Assembly (NCBI RefSeq): GCF_900142135.1 | Contig: NZ_FQZU01000015.1 | Span: 62,001 to 126,000 of the forward strand | Origin: Desulfatibacillum alkenivorans DSM 16219 | Lineage (GTDB): Bacteria > Desulfobacterota > Desulfobacteria > Desulfobacterales > Desulfatibacillaceae | Length of the DNA stretch: 64,000 nucleotides | Direction: 5' to 3' | Shown here: one piece after another, positions 35,545 through 44,051 of the stretch | Layout: each line of letters begins with the position of its first letter | Numbering within the stretch: position 1 is the stretch's first letter | Position numbers and translations under genes: made by a program | Notes under the pieces: model-generated | The model's database searches: none | Told to the model about the DNA's origin: nothing | What the model saw: only the letters and a program-made list of their open reading frames with translations

Positions 35545-35994
35545 ATGAATATCAAGAATGTCAAGAATATATTGTTCCCCACGGATTTTTCATCCACCTC
35601 GGTTTCCGCTTTGCCATGGGTGTATTCCCTGACTGAAAAATACGGGGCGCAGGTGCATTTTTTCCATGTGGTGGAAAAACTGGGGCAATCCGGATTCGGA
35701 TACGTCCCTGCGCCCACCCTGTCCAGTTGGAAGGATCAGATTTTCAAAAGCGCAGAAAAGACTTTTGAAAGGTTCTGCGACGAGCAAATGGACCAATGCC
35801 CAAATTTCATAAAGGTAATGAAAATCGGAAACCCCGTGGAAGAAATCATTGCCTACGCCAATGAAAATGACATTGACCTGATCGTCATGCCTTCCCGTGC
35901 GCGCAAGGGGATGGATCGCCTTTTGATGGGAAGCGTGGCGGAAAAACTGGTGCGCTCTTCATCGGTTCCAGTGCTGGTCGTCAATCCCGATTAG
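35545..35994 (+). CDS. Universal stress protein
   Basis: The 149-residue protein starts NILFPTDFSSTSVSALPWV and carries the nucleotide-binding end IVMPSRARKGMDRLLMGSVA then VPVLVVNP. It is only distantly similar to the divergent neighbour, so the two probably serve different stresses. AAAGGAGG precedes the ATG, and a sigma-70 promoter lies upstream. Confidence 0.92.
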   Translation: MNIKNVKNILFPTDFSSTSVSALPWVYSLTEKYGAQVHFFHVVEKLGQSGFGYVPAPTLSSWKDQIFKSAEKTFERFCDEQMDQCPNFIKVMKIGNPVEEIIAYANENDIDLIVMPSRARKGMDRLLMGSVAEKLVRSSSVPVLVVNPD

Positions 35995-36101
35995 CCGACG
36001 CATGAGGACGGCCCGCCAATAGCAGCCGCCCTAAGCAGCGCCTGCCGGCGGGGCGCTGCATATAATGAAAACCGCCAAGGGCGGGATGCCTGCACCGGGC
36101 G

Positions 36102-36914
36102 TCACCGCCCTTTCCAATGGTACTTTTCGCCCTTAAGCCAGGCGCTCATGGCGCCGCCTGCGTCTTCCGACTTGAGGGCCGCGTCCAGGCCGTTTTGCTC
36201 AATAAGCAGGGCCTTTTCAAAGTCCGTTTCCAATACGCCCTGGCGGATGGCCTTTTTCGCCAGGGACAGGGCTACGGGCGAGCGGGAGGCTATTTTTCTT
36301 GCGAAGGCCTTGGCTTCTTCCACAAAAGTCTCTTTTTCATATAACCGGTGAACCACGCCCAGATCATAGGCCTCCTCTGGGGAATACACCTTGCCGTGAA
36401 GAATCAGATCCATGGCTTTGGCGACGCCCAGCAAGCGCGCCAGACGCTGGGTTCCCCCTGCGCCGGGAATGATGCCCACGTTGGTTTCCGGCAGGCCGTA
36501 GGTGTGCTTTCCCTTGCCGGCCAGGCGAAAATCGCAGGACAGGGCGATTTCCAGCCCGCCCCCGTGGGCCTGTCCGTTCATGGCCGCAATGGTGATGAGG
36601 CGGCTTTGCTCCAGGGCCAGGTTCAGGCGGTTGAAGGGATAGAGTTTTTGGGGCTTGTCTTGCGCCGTTTCTTTTGTCTTTTGCCTGCCTTCGGACAGGG
36701 ACGCCAACTCGCCCACTTCATAATGGGCGATGAAAAACCGTTCATTTCCGCCCGTTAGCATAAAAACCATGAGGTCATCCATGGCTTCCAGATCCGCCAG
36801 AAGGCGCTGAAACTCGAACACGCCGTCCGCCGTGATGGTATGCCGCGGAGGGTTTTTGAAGGTGCAAAAGGCGATGTTCTTTTCTATGGATACATCAAAG
36901 TATTTGTAGTCCAT
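36102..36914 (-). CDS. Enoyl-CoA hydratase/isomerase (crotonase family)
   Basis: The 270-residue enzyme has the crotonase oxyanion hole ([15 protein letters not shown]) and both candidate catalytic glutamates, Glu122 (GGGLEIAL) and Glu143 ([14 protein letters not shown]), so hydratase activity is likely. It would act in beta-oxidation of acyl-CoAs. The start at 36914 is preferred to the ATG three bases upstream because AGGAGG then sits at a usable distance. No other beta-oxidation gene is adjacent. Confidence 0.92.
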   Translation of the reverse strand: MDYKYFDVSIEKNIAFCTFKNPPRHTITADGVFEFQRLLADLEAMDDLMVFMLTGGNERFFIAHYEVGELASLSEGRQKTKETAQDKPQKLYPFNRLNLALEQSRLITIAAMNGQAHGGGLEIALSCDFRLAGKGKHTYGLPETNVGIIPGAGGTQRLARLLGVAKAMDLILHGKVYSPEEAYDLGVVHRLYEKETFVEEAKAFARKIASRSPVALSLAKKAIRQGVLETDFEKALLIEQNGLDAALKSEDAGGAMSAWLKGEKYHWKGR

Positions 36915-37348
36915 CATTCCTCCTGGGCGTTTGTTTTGAATTGGGTTGCTCAATTAAGTTGGTATCGAATGCGAAAAGCCTGTAATCGCGGCCGGACCTT
37001 TACTCCCTATGGACCGTGTAGGGAGGCTATTACGGCCTGAGATGCTATCTTGTTGGGTTTCGCGGGAAGGAAAAAGTCACTTTAATCCAATTCCGCAAGA
37101 TGCAGTTAATAGGCCTTCAACGTGCATTTCCATGCCCTGCCCAACCTATGTTTTATTAATAAAGATGGCAGGTTGGGTAGAGTTCGCATGGCTTTTTTAA
37201 AGAGACTGTTTTCTTGTGCGCCGGGAGCAACGCTGGAAGCCAAAAGCCTAGGAACGGAACCCAACAAATGGATTGCCGTCCCCAGAACTATCTTTTGCCC
37301 TGACAACTCGTCATTCCTGCAAGCGGGAGCCCAGCGCCTTTTTCGGAT
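36915..37348. other. Repeat-bearing gap
   Basis: It contains repeat copy B (37050-37267). To its right, GTCATTCCTGCAAGCGGGAG (37308-37327) resembles the common intergenic motif CGTCATTCCCGC...GCGGGAATCCAG, a second repeat class in the same gap. No gene is seen. Confidence 0.5.
37050..37267. repeat. Palindromic intergenic repeat, copy B (218 bp)
   Basis: The left end is TTGTTGGGTTTCGCGGGAA, and the right end is GGAACCCAACAA. The central inverted arms are CTGCCCAACCT (37137-37147) and AGGTTGGGTAG (37170-37180) around a 22-base A/T-rich loop. The length is exactly that of copy C. It is intergenic, between the crotonase and DUF362 genes. Confidence 0.85.
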
Positions 37349-39751
37349 TTACTCCTCCAAGGGCCTGTCCGGCCACTGGATCTTTCCCCCGTCAAACTCG
37401 ACCGTAAAAACCTTGGCCGGGTCGGACGTCTCCTGGACATGGGGAACCATGCCGCCGGCGCCGAATCCTTCAGGCACGTAAAGCATAAAATCCAGGGGCT
37501 TGATTTCGCCGTTCTTGAGGGCGTCCAAATACAAGTCGGGCGCCTTGGGGTTGGGAACGCCGAATTTCTCCCCCACAAACCGGCTGTTGTTCAAGTACCT
37601 GTCCGCATACCCGAATGCACAGCCCCACAAGCTGAACAAGCCTATGCGTTTGGGGAACTTCCAGCCGTAAGTAATCTGATGGATATGGGCGTTTTTAAGC
37701 TGGGCGAAGCTGGGCCAATTGCCGTTCCCCCAGGTCATGTCCGGAAAAAATTGGTCCGGGACGTCCTTTTTCATGAAGGCCATGGCCATGGCCGCCACGG
37801 CCTGGGAACCCCAGAAAAATTCCCGGTTGAAATAGTGGCCTTCAGCGCTCCACGCGGGATCGGTCCCGCGCAGGGGATTGGCCGTCAGGTCGAAAAATCC
37901 CTTGAAGACGTTTTTCTGGTCCTTCTCGCCCCGATAGCTGATGAACTGGCCGCCCAGGAAAAGGCTGGGCCCGAAAATGCCCTTTTTGCCGTTTTCCTCG
38001 TAGCTGACCACCCCGTCGCCGGTTTCATCAAAGGCTGCCAGGAATTCCTTTTTCATGTTCAGGCCTTCCAGTTCATCCACGGCGTCCAGGTATCCGAAAA
38101 AGGTCTTCTGCAGGTCCCAGGGCATTTTATAGATGTCCCAGTACATGTGCCTGGTGTGGATGTCCGTATACGCGCCGTCGTTCACAAACCCCAGCCTGCC
38201 TCCGTAGGACGCCAACGGAGCTCCGGAAACGTCGTCCCAGCCCGTTACAAAATAATCCGATTGCCCCATGCCCCACTCTATGGCTTTGGCGATGGAAAAA
38301 TCGCGGGAGATGGGGTTGTCCAGAGCCTGCCCGGTGGTGATGGCCTTGCCGTCCAGCTTGGGAACGGGCTGAATCTGGGGGAAGAAGCCTCCGAATCCGT
38401 CGTCCAGGCCGGCTTCCACGGCCTTTTTCAGGCCCATGTTGCAGAACAGATATCGGGCGCACATCAAATCCACGGCCGCTACGTCCGAACTCGCCATGAT
38501 AAGGCCTTCGGCCAAAGCCTGGCCCAGGCCTACCCCCTGGTGGTCCCGGTTGACGGTCTCGATGCCGTCCACAATGTGCAGCATCATCACGTCCTGGCTG
38601 GCCGCCGCCCGGATGATGTCCAGCATGGTGCCCGTGAGGCCGCCGGTCTTCTCCACCTTGTAGACGCCGTCCTCGCCCTTCACCGGAATCATCTGTTTGG
38701 GGTCCAGTTCAGGAACCCAAACCTGATGGGGGATGCGGCTTTTGATGACAGGAATGTCCGTGTCCGGCGTGCCGTACATCCATTTTTTGCAACCGGCGTG
38801 ATTGGCCTGCAAAGGATAAAGCCCAATGCCCAAGTTCTTGATGGCGTTGGTGAACATGGCCTGGGAATGCACCTTGAGCTTGGGTACGTTGACCAGGACG
38901 CAGCCGGGATACTTGCGGCAGTCCTCGGGATCCGCGGGATCGCCGCCCACAATGGCCTTGTGCAGGATAATGGACTTGAAGCACTGGCCGTCGGGCAGGT
39001 CGATGGCCCGCCCCCGGTGGGGATCGTCATGCAGCCGGTTGAGGTCGTAGATCATCAGGCGGCCGCCCGCATCGCCGGGAGCGATGAACTCGCCGGTCAA
39101 ACTTTCGTCATAGCCCAGCATGGGGTTTTCGTCCGAGCCTTGGGGAAGGGTGTCCGCCAGGTAGCGCCTGACAAAATAAAAGCCCCAGCCTCCGTAAAAG
39201 TCGTCGCACTTGCCTTCGTAAGCGGCTTCAGGCGTCACCGCCCGCCCGGTCTTTTTGATCCGGGTGTATTGGGCGGCCCGATAGGCGCTGTTGGAGGCCG
39301 CTTCGCCCATGCACATCTGGCCGTACCGGACGCCGCCTTTATCGTGGAACCAGCGCATAATCGCGGCCAAAAAGGCCCAGTCCGTATTGGCCACCGCTCC
39401 GTTGAACAGCAGGTGGGAATAGGGCTCGATGTTCTCCACGGTCACCAGGTTGGGTTTGAGCAACAGCTTCTTGCCTGTCTTGATCCTGGCCTGCACTTTC
39501 AGCAACAAGCCCTCGGCCTGATCCAGGGCCGACATGGCCTTGTCCATATTTTCGTAGGTGTAATCGATCTTGGCTTTGATCTCCGCCCAGGCCTCCTGGT
39601 CGTCCTCTTCGATCACCTTTTTCAAAAGCGCGGGCGAGCCGATATAAGATTTTTCAGGCGAAACCCTGGCTGCTCCGATGGCCGCGCCCGAGCTGTCCAG
39701 GGAGATTTCCCCCATATCCGATTGTACCGTGATGTCGTTTTTTTGCGTCAT
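37349..39751 (-). CDS. DUF362 protein with EF-hand-like loop
   Basis: The 800-residue protein has the DUF362 core: KKLLLKPNLVTVENIEPYS at about 93-112 and LVNVPKLKVHSQAMFTNAIK at about 290-310. DUF362 proteins often accompany iron-sulfur or redox systems in anaerobes, but this one has no ferredoxin domain. Near residues 570-585, FDETGDGVVSYEENG fits a calcium-binding EF-hand loop (D1, T3, D5, G6, S9, E12). The C-terminal 200 residues are unassigned. No signal peptide is seen. AAGGGAA precedes the ATG. Confidence 0.8.
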   Translation of the reverse strand: MTQKNDITVQSDMGEISLDSSGAAIGAARVSPEKSYIGSPALLKKVIEEDDQEAWAEIKAKIDYTYENMDKAMSALDQAEGLLLKVQARIKTGKKLLLKPNLVTVENIEPYSHLLFNGAVANTDWAFLAAIMRWFHDKGGVRYGQMCMGEAASNSAYRAAQYTRIKKTGRAVTPEAAYEGKCDDFYGGWGFYFVRRYLADTLPQGSDENPMLGYDESLTGEFIAPGDAGGRLMIYDLNRLHDDPHRGRAIDLPDGQCFKSIILHKAIVGGDPADPEDCRKYPGCVLVNVPKLKVHSQAMFTNAIKNLGIGLYPLQANHAGCKKWMYGTPDTDIPVIKSRIPHQVWVPELDPKQMIPVKGEDGVYKVEKTGGLTGTMLDIIRAAASQDVMMLHIVDGIETVNRDHQGVGLGQALAEGLIMASSDVAAVDLMCARYLFCNMGLKKAVEAGLDDGFGGFFPQIQPVPKLDGKAITTGQALDNPISRDFSIAKAIEWGMGQSDYFVTGWDDVSGAPLASYGGRLGFVNDGAYTDIHTRHMYWDIYKMPWDLQKTFFGYLDAVDELEGLNMKKEFLAAFDETGDGVVSYEENGKKGIFGPSLFLGGQFISYRGEKDQKNVFKGFFDLTANPLRGTDPAWSAEGHYFNREFFWGSQAVAAMAMAFMKKDVPDQFFPDMTWGNGNWPSFAQLKNAHIHQITYGWKFPKRIGLFSLWGCAFGYADRYLNNSRFVGEKFGVPNPKAPDLYLDALKNGEIKPLDFMLYVPEGFGAGGMVPHVQETSDPAKVFTVEFDGGKIQWPDRPLEE

Positions 39752-40556
39752 GATTCCCTTGCAGAATAAATTATGATTTTAAAGGGTTGGGGAGGATTGG
39801 GAAGCGTGGAGGCGCCGCCGCATTCCATTTTAATACGCTCTCCTATTATCTATGGATTATTTTCACACTCGTCAAGAAAAAATGAAAAACGAGCGCTCAT
39901 TTTATTTTTGTGCGGCGCCCGCGCCGGCCAGTTCCCGGAGGGCTGTTAAGGCCAAGTTGCTGTCAAAATAGTAATATATTCACCTTTTGGATTGTAGTCC
40001 ATATTGTACCAATAACCCACAACGGCGCCGGGTCCCCGTTTCCGGAAGTGCTTCACGGGGATGACGGAGAGCGGCCACTGAAGGAAGATTGTGGGGATGT
40101 AAACTGCATTCTTCAAGACTGAAAAATGCTGTAGGTGGAGACAATTGAAATCAGTATCGTCCCCCTGAAATCAATTTGTTGGGTTTCACAGCAGGGATGC
40201 AGGCCTTATTGGGTGTTCAGGCAAGGGGCCTTTTTTCCACTTCAACGCTCTGTTTCAGCGCTCTACCCAACCTACGTCTTTTCATGTAAAAATAGTAGGT
40301 TGGGTAGAGCTTGCGAAACCTTTCCTAAGGAGGCTGTCCATCTTTTGCCGGGGGAATGTTTAAAGCCAAAACCATGTGAGCGAAACCCAACAAATGGATT
40401 CTCCTAAAACCTTCTTCCCCTCTCGTAGCCCGTCATCCGGCAAGGGCGATTTGTTTTTCAGGATCGCTTCAAGCCGGGACCCATCGTTATGGATTTGTCT
40501 ATGAATATAATTACTTTTTTGAACCAGGGCTTATCCTGCGAATAACAAGCGGGGGG
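39752..40556. other. 805-base gene-free region containing a repeat
   Basis: It contains repeat copy C (40176-40393). Left of it is A+T-rich DNA with GAGCGCTC (39891-39898), a possible promoter area for the DUF362 gene. Right of it, CCCGTCATCCGGCAAGGGCG (40428-40447) is another short palindromic intergenic word. No gene resembles a family. Confidence 0.45.
40176..40393. repeat. Palindromic intergenic repeat, copy C (218 bp, best copy)
   Basis: The outer ends are TTGTTGGGTTTC and GCGAAACCCAACAA. The central arms are perfect over 16 bp: GCTCTACCCAACCTAC (40260-40275) and GTAGGTTGGGTAGAGC (40295-40310), with a 19-base loop. The nested ends and hairpin make a folded structure likely. No open frame is inside. 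Confidence 0.9.
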
Positions 40557-40913
40557 TTACACTTTCCCTTTGAACAACAGGAGCAACAAGGAGTGGACGG
40601 CAAACATGATTGATAAAACGTGTATGGTCGTAATCCATCCTGTTAGGCCGCCGTAAAATGCTTTGGGCAATGTCTGGGAGGCTGCAACAGCGAACATAAT
40701 AGCGATTACACTAAAAAAATTAGAGCCGGTTCTCCAAGCATGGAAATTGGCCATGAACCAAACGCCGCCTGCAATCATGGAGCTGAGAATCATCCCCATG
40801 GAAAGGGGATTGAGCATGAGGCTGGTGGATAGGATTCCTAATAGCGCCGCAGTCAGAAAGACCGGAGCCTGTATTATCAGGAAGCATACATGGTCTTCAA
40901 ATTCCTGGTGCAC
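40557..40913 (-). CDS. Small multi-pass membrane protein
   Basis: The 118-residue protein is almost wholly hydrophobic, with four probable membrane helices (about 10-28, 35-52, 62-78 and 93-112). The start is GTG at 40913 with a weak AGGCGGGA upstream. I recognise no family; the composition resembles small inner-membrane proteins with unknown roles. Confidence 0.6.
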   Translation of the reverse strand: MHQEFEDHVCFLIIQAPVFLTAALLGILSTSLMLNPLSMGMILSSMIAGGVWFMANFHAWRTGSNFFSVIAIMFAVAASQTLPKAFYGGLTGWITTIHVLSIMFAVHSLLLLLFKGKV

Positions 40914-41018
40914 GAGCTGTCCCGCCTAATCCTATAAAAGCATTATTTGAGCTTGATGACGGGCTTTCCACAATCAAAAGCCCTATTGGGTTGACATTTT
41001 CATAAATGGAAACGATGC

Positions 41019-41696
41019 TCAGGATGACTCGTTCATTTTTTTGTCCTTCATTTTTCTATACCACTCTTTGTCGCCGTATAGCTCTTCGGAGCATACCGGG
41101 CACAAGCCATGGCTGAATTTCGCCTCGGAGTGGGTTTCGATGTACGACTCGATGAGCCCCCAATACCCTTTGTCGTCCCGGATTTTTTTGCATCGGGAGC
41201 AAATGGGCAATAGGCCCCGGAGGGTTTGAACGTTGTCAAGGGCTTCCTGCAGTTGTTTAATAAGGCCTTTTTGGCTGTCCAAGGCGTTTTTCAGTTCCGT
41301 GACGTCCCTGGTGATGCCTTCCACGCCGCCGATTTCCCCCTTTTCATCCTTAAAGAAATGGGCGTTGGTGGAGGCCCACCAGACGGAGCCATCCTTGCGC
41401 CGTAATCGGGCCTCGAAGTTTTTTACATGCCCCTTTTCCGTCAAAAGGGCCGTAAATTTTTTTCTTTCCTCGGGAACCAGATAGACTTCCTCGGCCATTT
41501 GCATGCCGATAGCCTCTTCCACGGTGTAGCCGGACAATTTGGTTACTGACCGGGATATGAAAATGATCTCCCCCTGCAGATTTGTCCTGTATAAAAGATC
41601 CGAGCTGTTGTCGGCCAGTGAACGATATATTTTCACGCTTTGCTCAAGATTTTTTATTTTGGTTAGCAACTCGGAATACGTCGGCTTCGGGGCCAT
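41019..41696 (-). CDS. PAS-domain protein with Cys-rich C terminus
   Basis: The 225-residue protein has a coiled-coil N terminus (PTYSELLTKIKNLEQSV), one PAS/PAC domain at about 24-145 (RSLADNSSDLLYRTNLQGEI, ending EGITRDVTELKNALD), and a C-terminal segment typical of Desulfobacterales sensors: LRGLLPICSRCKKIRDDKGY, then HGLCPVCSEELYGD. The two Cys-x2-Cys pairs could bind zinc or sense redox state. There is no kinase or DNA-binding domain, so it must act through partners. ATG at 41696 is preferred to a TTG 78 bases upstream. Confidence 0.82.
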   Translation of the reverse strand: MAPKPTYSELLTKIKNLEQSVKIYRSLADNSSDLLYRTNLQGEIIFISRSVTKLSGYTVEEAIGMQMAEEVYLVPEERKKFTALLTEKGHVKNFEARLRRKDGSVWWASTNAHFFKDEKGEIGGVEGITRDVTELKNALDSQKGLIKQLQEALDNVQTLRGLLPICSRCKKIRDDKGYWGLIESYIETHSEAKFSHGLCPVCSEELYGDKEWYRKMKDKKMNESS

Positions 41697-42074
41697 TGGG
41701 GACCATTTCCGTAACAGTAAAGATGGGGTAAGTAAATGAGTTCGTTGTATGGCAAATGCCTCAAAATTAATCAATAGTAACTGATATATGGCTATTTTTC
41801 AAGCCCTAATTACAGCACCATGGCGAGGAGCAGCGGTTTTATTTTTTGCAGCTTTTTGGTAGGCGGGCGCGCCAAAACCCTTTGTATAGCAACAGGCGCC
41901 GAAGACGGACAGCCTTCGCCGCCGTTCATGGCCCTTGCGGAAATCAACGTCTGGTTCAAAATTTCTTGACAAGCGTGCAACAGTAATGTAGTCAAGTGTG
42001 TACACTCATCGCCGAAAGGCCTTCTGCTTTCCGGCATAATCGTCAAAGTTGCAAGCTGTTAGGGGGATTCGCTC
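41697..42074. other. Divergent intergenic region
   Basis: It lies between the PAS gene and the alkylsulfatase gene and contains the promoter at 41966-41994. No repeat or other gene is seen. Confidence 0.4.
41966..41994 (+). promoter_or_regulatory. Candidate promoter of the alkylsulfatase gene
   Basis: TTGACA (41966-41971) and TAGTCA (41989-41994) are 17 bases apart, 80 bases before the start codon. The -35 box is consensus; the -10 box is weak, so an activator may be needed. Confidence 0.4.
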
Positions 42075-43844
42075 ATGAAAAAAGTATTGCTGGTATTGGT
42101 TGTCCTGTTGCTCGTTGGCGCAGGAGGAGTGGGGCTTTTCATCAAGCTCCGCAGTCAGCCGTCCATGGAGAAGAAGACAATCGCCAATGTGCAGGCTGCA
42201 GGCAGCCTGAAGGAGCACACCAAGCATTTTGAACGCAAGGTGTATAAAATTGCGGACAATATCTATTCCGCGGTGGGCTTTGGCTTGGCCAATTCCATCA
42301 TGATCGAAGGCGACGACGGCCTGATTATTGTGGACACTATGGAAAGCCTCCAGGAAGCCAGGGATGTTTTGGCGGAGTTCCGCAAGATTTCCGGCAAGCC
42401 GGTCAAGGCCATTATCTACACGCACAATCACACGGACCACATATTCGGCGCCCAGGCCTTTGCGGAGGGCGGCGAGCCCGAGGTCTACGCTCACGAAAAC
42501 CTGGGCTATTACGTAAATCGTCTTGTCAGCAAGATGAAGCCCATCATCGGCAACCGCAGCATGCGCATGTTCGGCAATTTTCTGGACCAGGAAGGCTTGG
42601 AGAACGACGGCATTGGTCCGTTTTTGGGCATCGGCCCGGACCGGGAGCTTGGCTACATCCCGCCCACGCAAACCTTTCGCGATAAAATGGACGTGGAAGT
42701 CGCCGGCGTGAAAATGGAGTTGATTTACGCGCCCGGCGAAACCAACGACACCATCTACGTCTGGCTGAAAGGGCCCCGGATTCTGATGACCGGGGACAAC
42801 CTGTACCGCTCCTTTCCCAATTTGTATACGATTCGGGGAACGCCTTATCGCAGCGTTAAAAGCTGGTATCAGAGCGTGGACATTATCCGGGATCTCAAAC
42901 CCGAAATCATGGTCCCCAGCCACGGCCAGCCGATTTTCGGCGCGGAAAAGGTTTACGCCATCGCCACGGACTACCGGGACGCCATCCAGTACGTGCATGA
43001 CCAGGGCATCCGGTGCATGAATATGGGCATGACGCCGGACCAGATTGTGGAGCAGGTCCATCTGCCGCCTCATCTGGCGGCCTCTCCCTATTTGCAGGAG
43101 TACTACGGCAAGGTGTCCTGGTCCCTCCGGTCTTTGTTCGACGGAAACCTGGGCTGGTTTGACGGGGATTCGGCCACGCTTCAGCCCTTGTCCCAAAAAG
43201 ACAACGCCCAGCTTATGGCCGACCTGGCGGGCGGTAAGGACAATCTTCAAAAAGAAGCCCAGGCAAGGTTTGACCAAGGCCAGTTTCAGGCGGCCTTGCA
43301 GTTGACCGGATACATCATCGCCCTGGATCCGCAGAATCAGGACGCCAGAGGCCTGCGCTCCCAGGCGCTTATCAAAATGGGAGAGCGGGAGGAAAACGCC
43401 AACGCACGCCATTATTATCTGACCGAAGCCCTGGAAATCCGGGACAACTTTGTGGCCAGCACCGGAGACGTCAAGTCCAGCCCGGAAATGGTGCACAGAT
43501 TTCCCATCGAGGGATTTTTCGAGTTAATGGCTGTGGGCCTGGATCCGGTCAAGAGCGCTGACCTGGATCAGAAGGTTGCCATCAGGTTTACGGACGCGGG
43601 CAAGGACTTCACCATCCATGTGCGCCGGGGCGTGGCAGAAATTCAGCCGCGTTTGCTGGATGACCCGGATATCCTTGTGAAGGTGGACTCCAAGATCTGG
43701 AAGGAAATGCTGAGCGGCCTGCGCAATCCCGTGACGACCATGGCGGGATTCGACTATGAAAAGGGCGGAACCATCGCGTTCGCCAAGTTCATGAAGATGT
43801 TCAAAACGCCCGCGCCCAAGCTGGCTTTTGAACCTGCTGCCTAA
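42075..43844 (+). CDS. Alkylsulfatase (SdsA-like, metallo-beta-lactamase fold)
   Basis: The 589-residue enzyme has an N-terminal hydrophobic anchor or signal (VLLVLVVLLLVGAGGVGLFI), a zinc beta-lactamase-fold domain with THNHTDHIFG at 116-125 and VPSHGQPIFG further on, an alkyl-sulfatase dimerisation domain (LGWFDGDSATLQPLS), and a C-terminal SCP2-like domain (VAIRFTDAGKDFTIHVRRGV). Known relatives cleave primary alkyl sulfates to alcohol and sulfate. The product sulfate could feed a sulfate reducer. AGGGGG precedes the ATG, and a strong terminator follows. Confidence 0.93.
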   Translation: MKKVLLVLVVLLLVGAGGVGLFIKLRSQPSMEKKTIANVQAAGSLKEHTKHFERKVYKIADNIYSAVGFGLANSIMIEGDDGLIIVDTMESLQEARDVLAEFRKISGKPVKAIIYTHNHTDHIFGAQAFAEGGEPEVYAHENLGYYVNRLVSKMKPIIGNRSMRMFGNFLDQEGLENDGIGPFLGIGPDRELGYIPPTQTFRDKMDVEVAGVKMELIYAPGETNDTIYVWLKGPRILMTGDNLYRSFPNLYTIRGTPYRSVKSWYQSVDIIRDLKPEIMVPSHGQPIFGAEKVYAIATDYRDAIQYVHDQGIRCMNMGMTPDQIVEQVHLPPHLAASPYLQEYYGKVSWSLRSLFDGNLGWFDGDSATLQPLSQKDNAQLMADLAGGKDNLQKEAQARFDQGQFQAALQLTGYIIALDPQNQDARGLRSQALIKMGEREENANARHYYLTEALEIRDNFVASTGDVKSSPEMVHRFPIEGFFELMAVGLDPVKSADLDQKVAIRFTDAGKDFTIHVRRGVAEIQPRLLDDPDILVKVDSKIWKEMLSGLRNPVTTMAGFDYEKGGTIAFAKFMKMFKTPAPKLAFEPAA

Positions 43845-43858
43845 GGTTGGAAATATTA

Positions 43859-43890
43859 ATCAGGGAACGCACTCGCGTTCCCTGATTTTT
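43859..43890 (+). terminator. Intrinsic terminator of the alkylsulfatase gene
   Basis: ATCAGGGAACGC-ACTC-GCGTTCCCTGAT is a perfect 12-bp stem followed by four Ts. Confidence 0.9.
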
Positions 43891-43919
43891 CATAATTCCT
43901 GATAGTTATTGAAAAAGAG

Positions 43920-44019
43920 GTAGGTTGAGTAGGGCCTGCGTTTGCGCTCCCAAAAGTTATTTCCTATTCCCGCCTGTCCGGCCGTATAGTTCCTGGGATT
44001 TTCCCGCGAAACCCAACAA
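43920..44019. repeat. Palindromic intergenic repeat, copy D (right half only)
   Basis: It starts at the central arm GTAGGTTGAGTAGGGC and ends CGCGAAACCCAACAA after 100 bp, matching the 99-bp right half of copies C and E. The left half is absent; the terminator at 43859-43890 lies 29 bases away in its place. Confidence 0.75.
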
Positions 44020-44051
44020 TCTGCTTTCCAAAGTCCTATTTTTCGCCATAA

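Noticed and set aside
37439-39769. A 776-residue open frame on the plus strand across the DUF362 gene
   Set aside because: It lies exactly opposite a gene with clear DUF362 motifs. Its composition is the mirror of that gene's codon bias, and it has no family motifs.
42006-43496. A 496-residue open frame opposite the alkylsulfatase
   Set aside because: It is antisense to a well-supported enzyme and has no recognisable domain.
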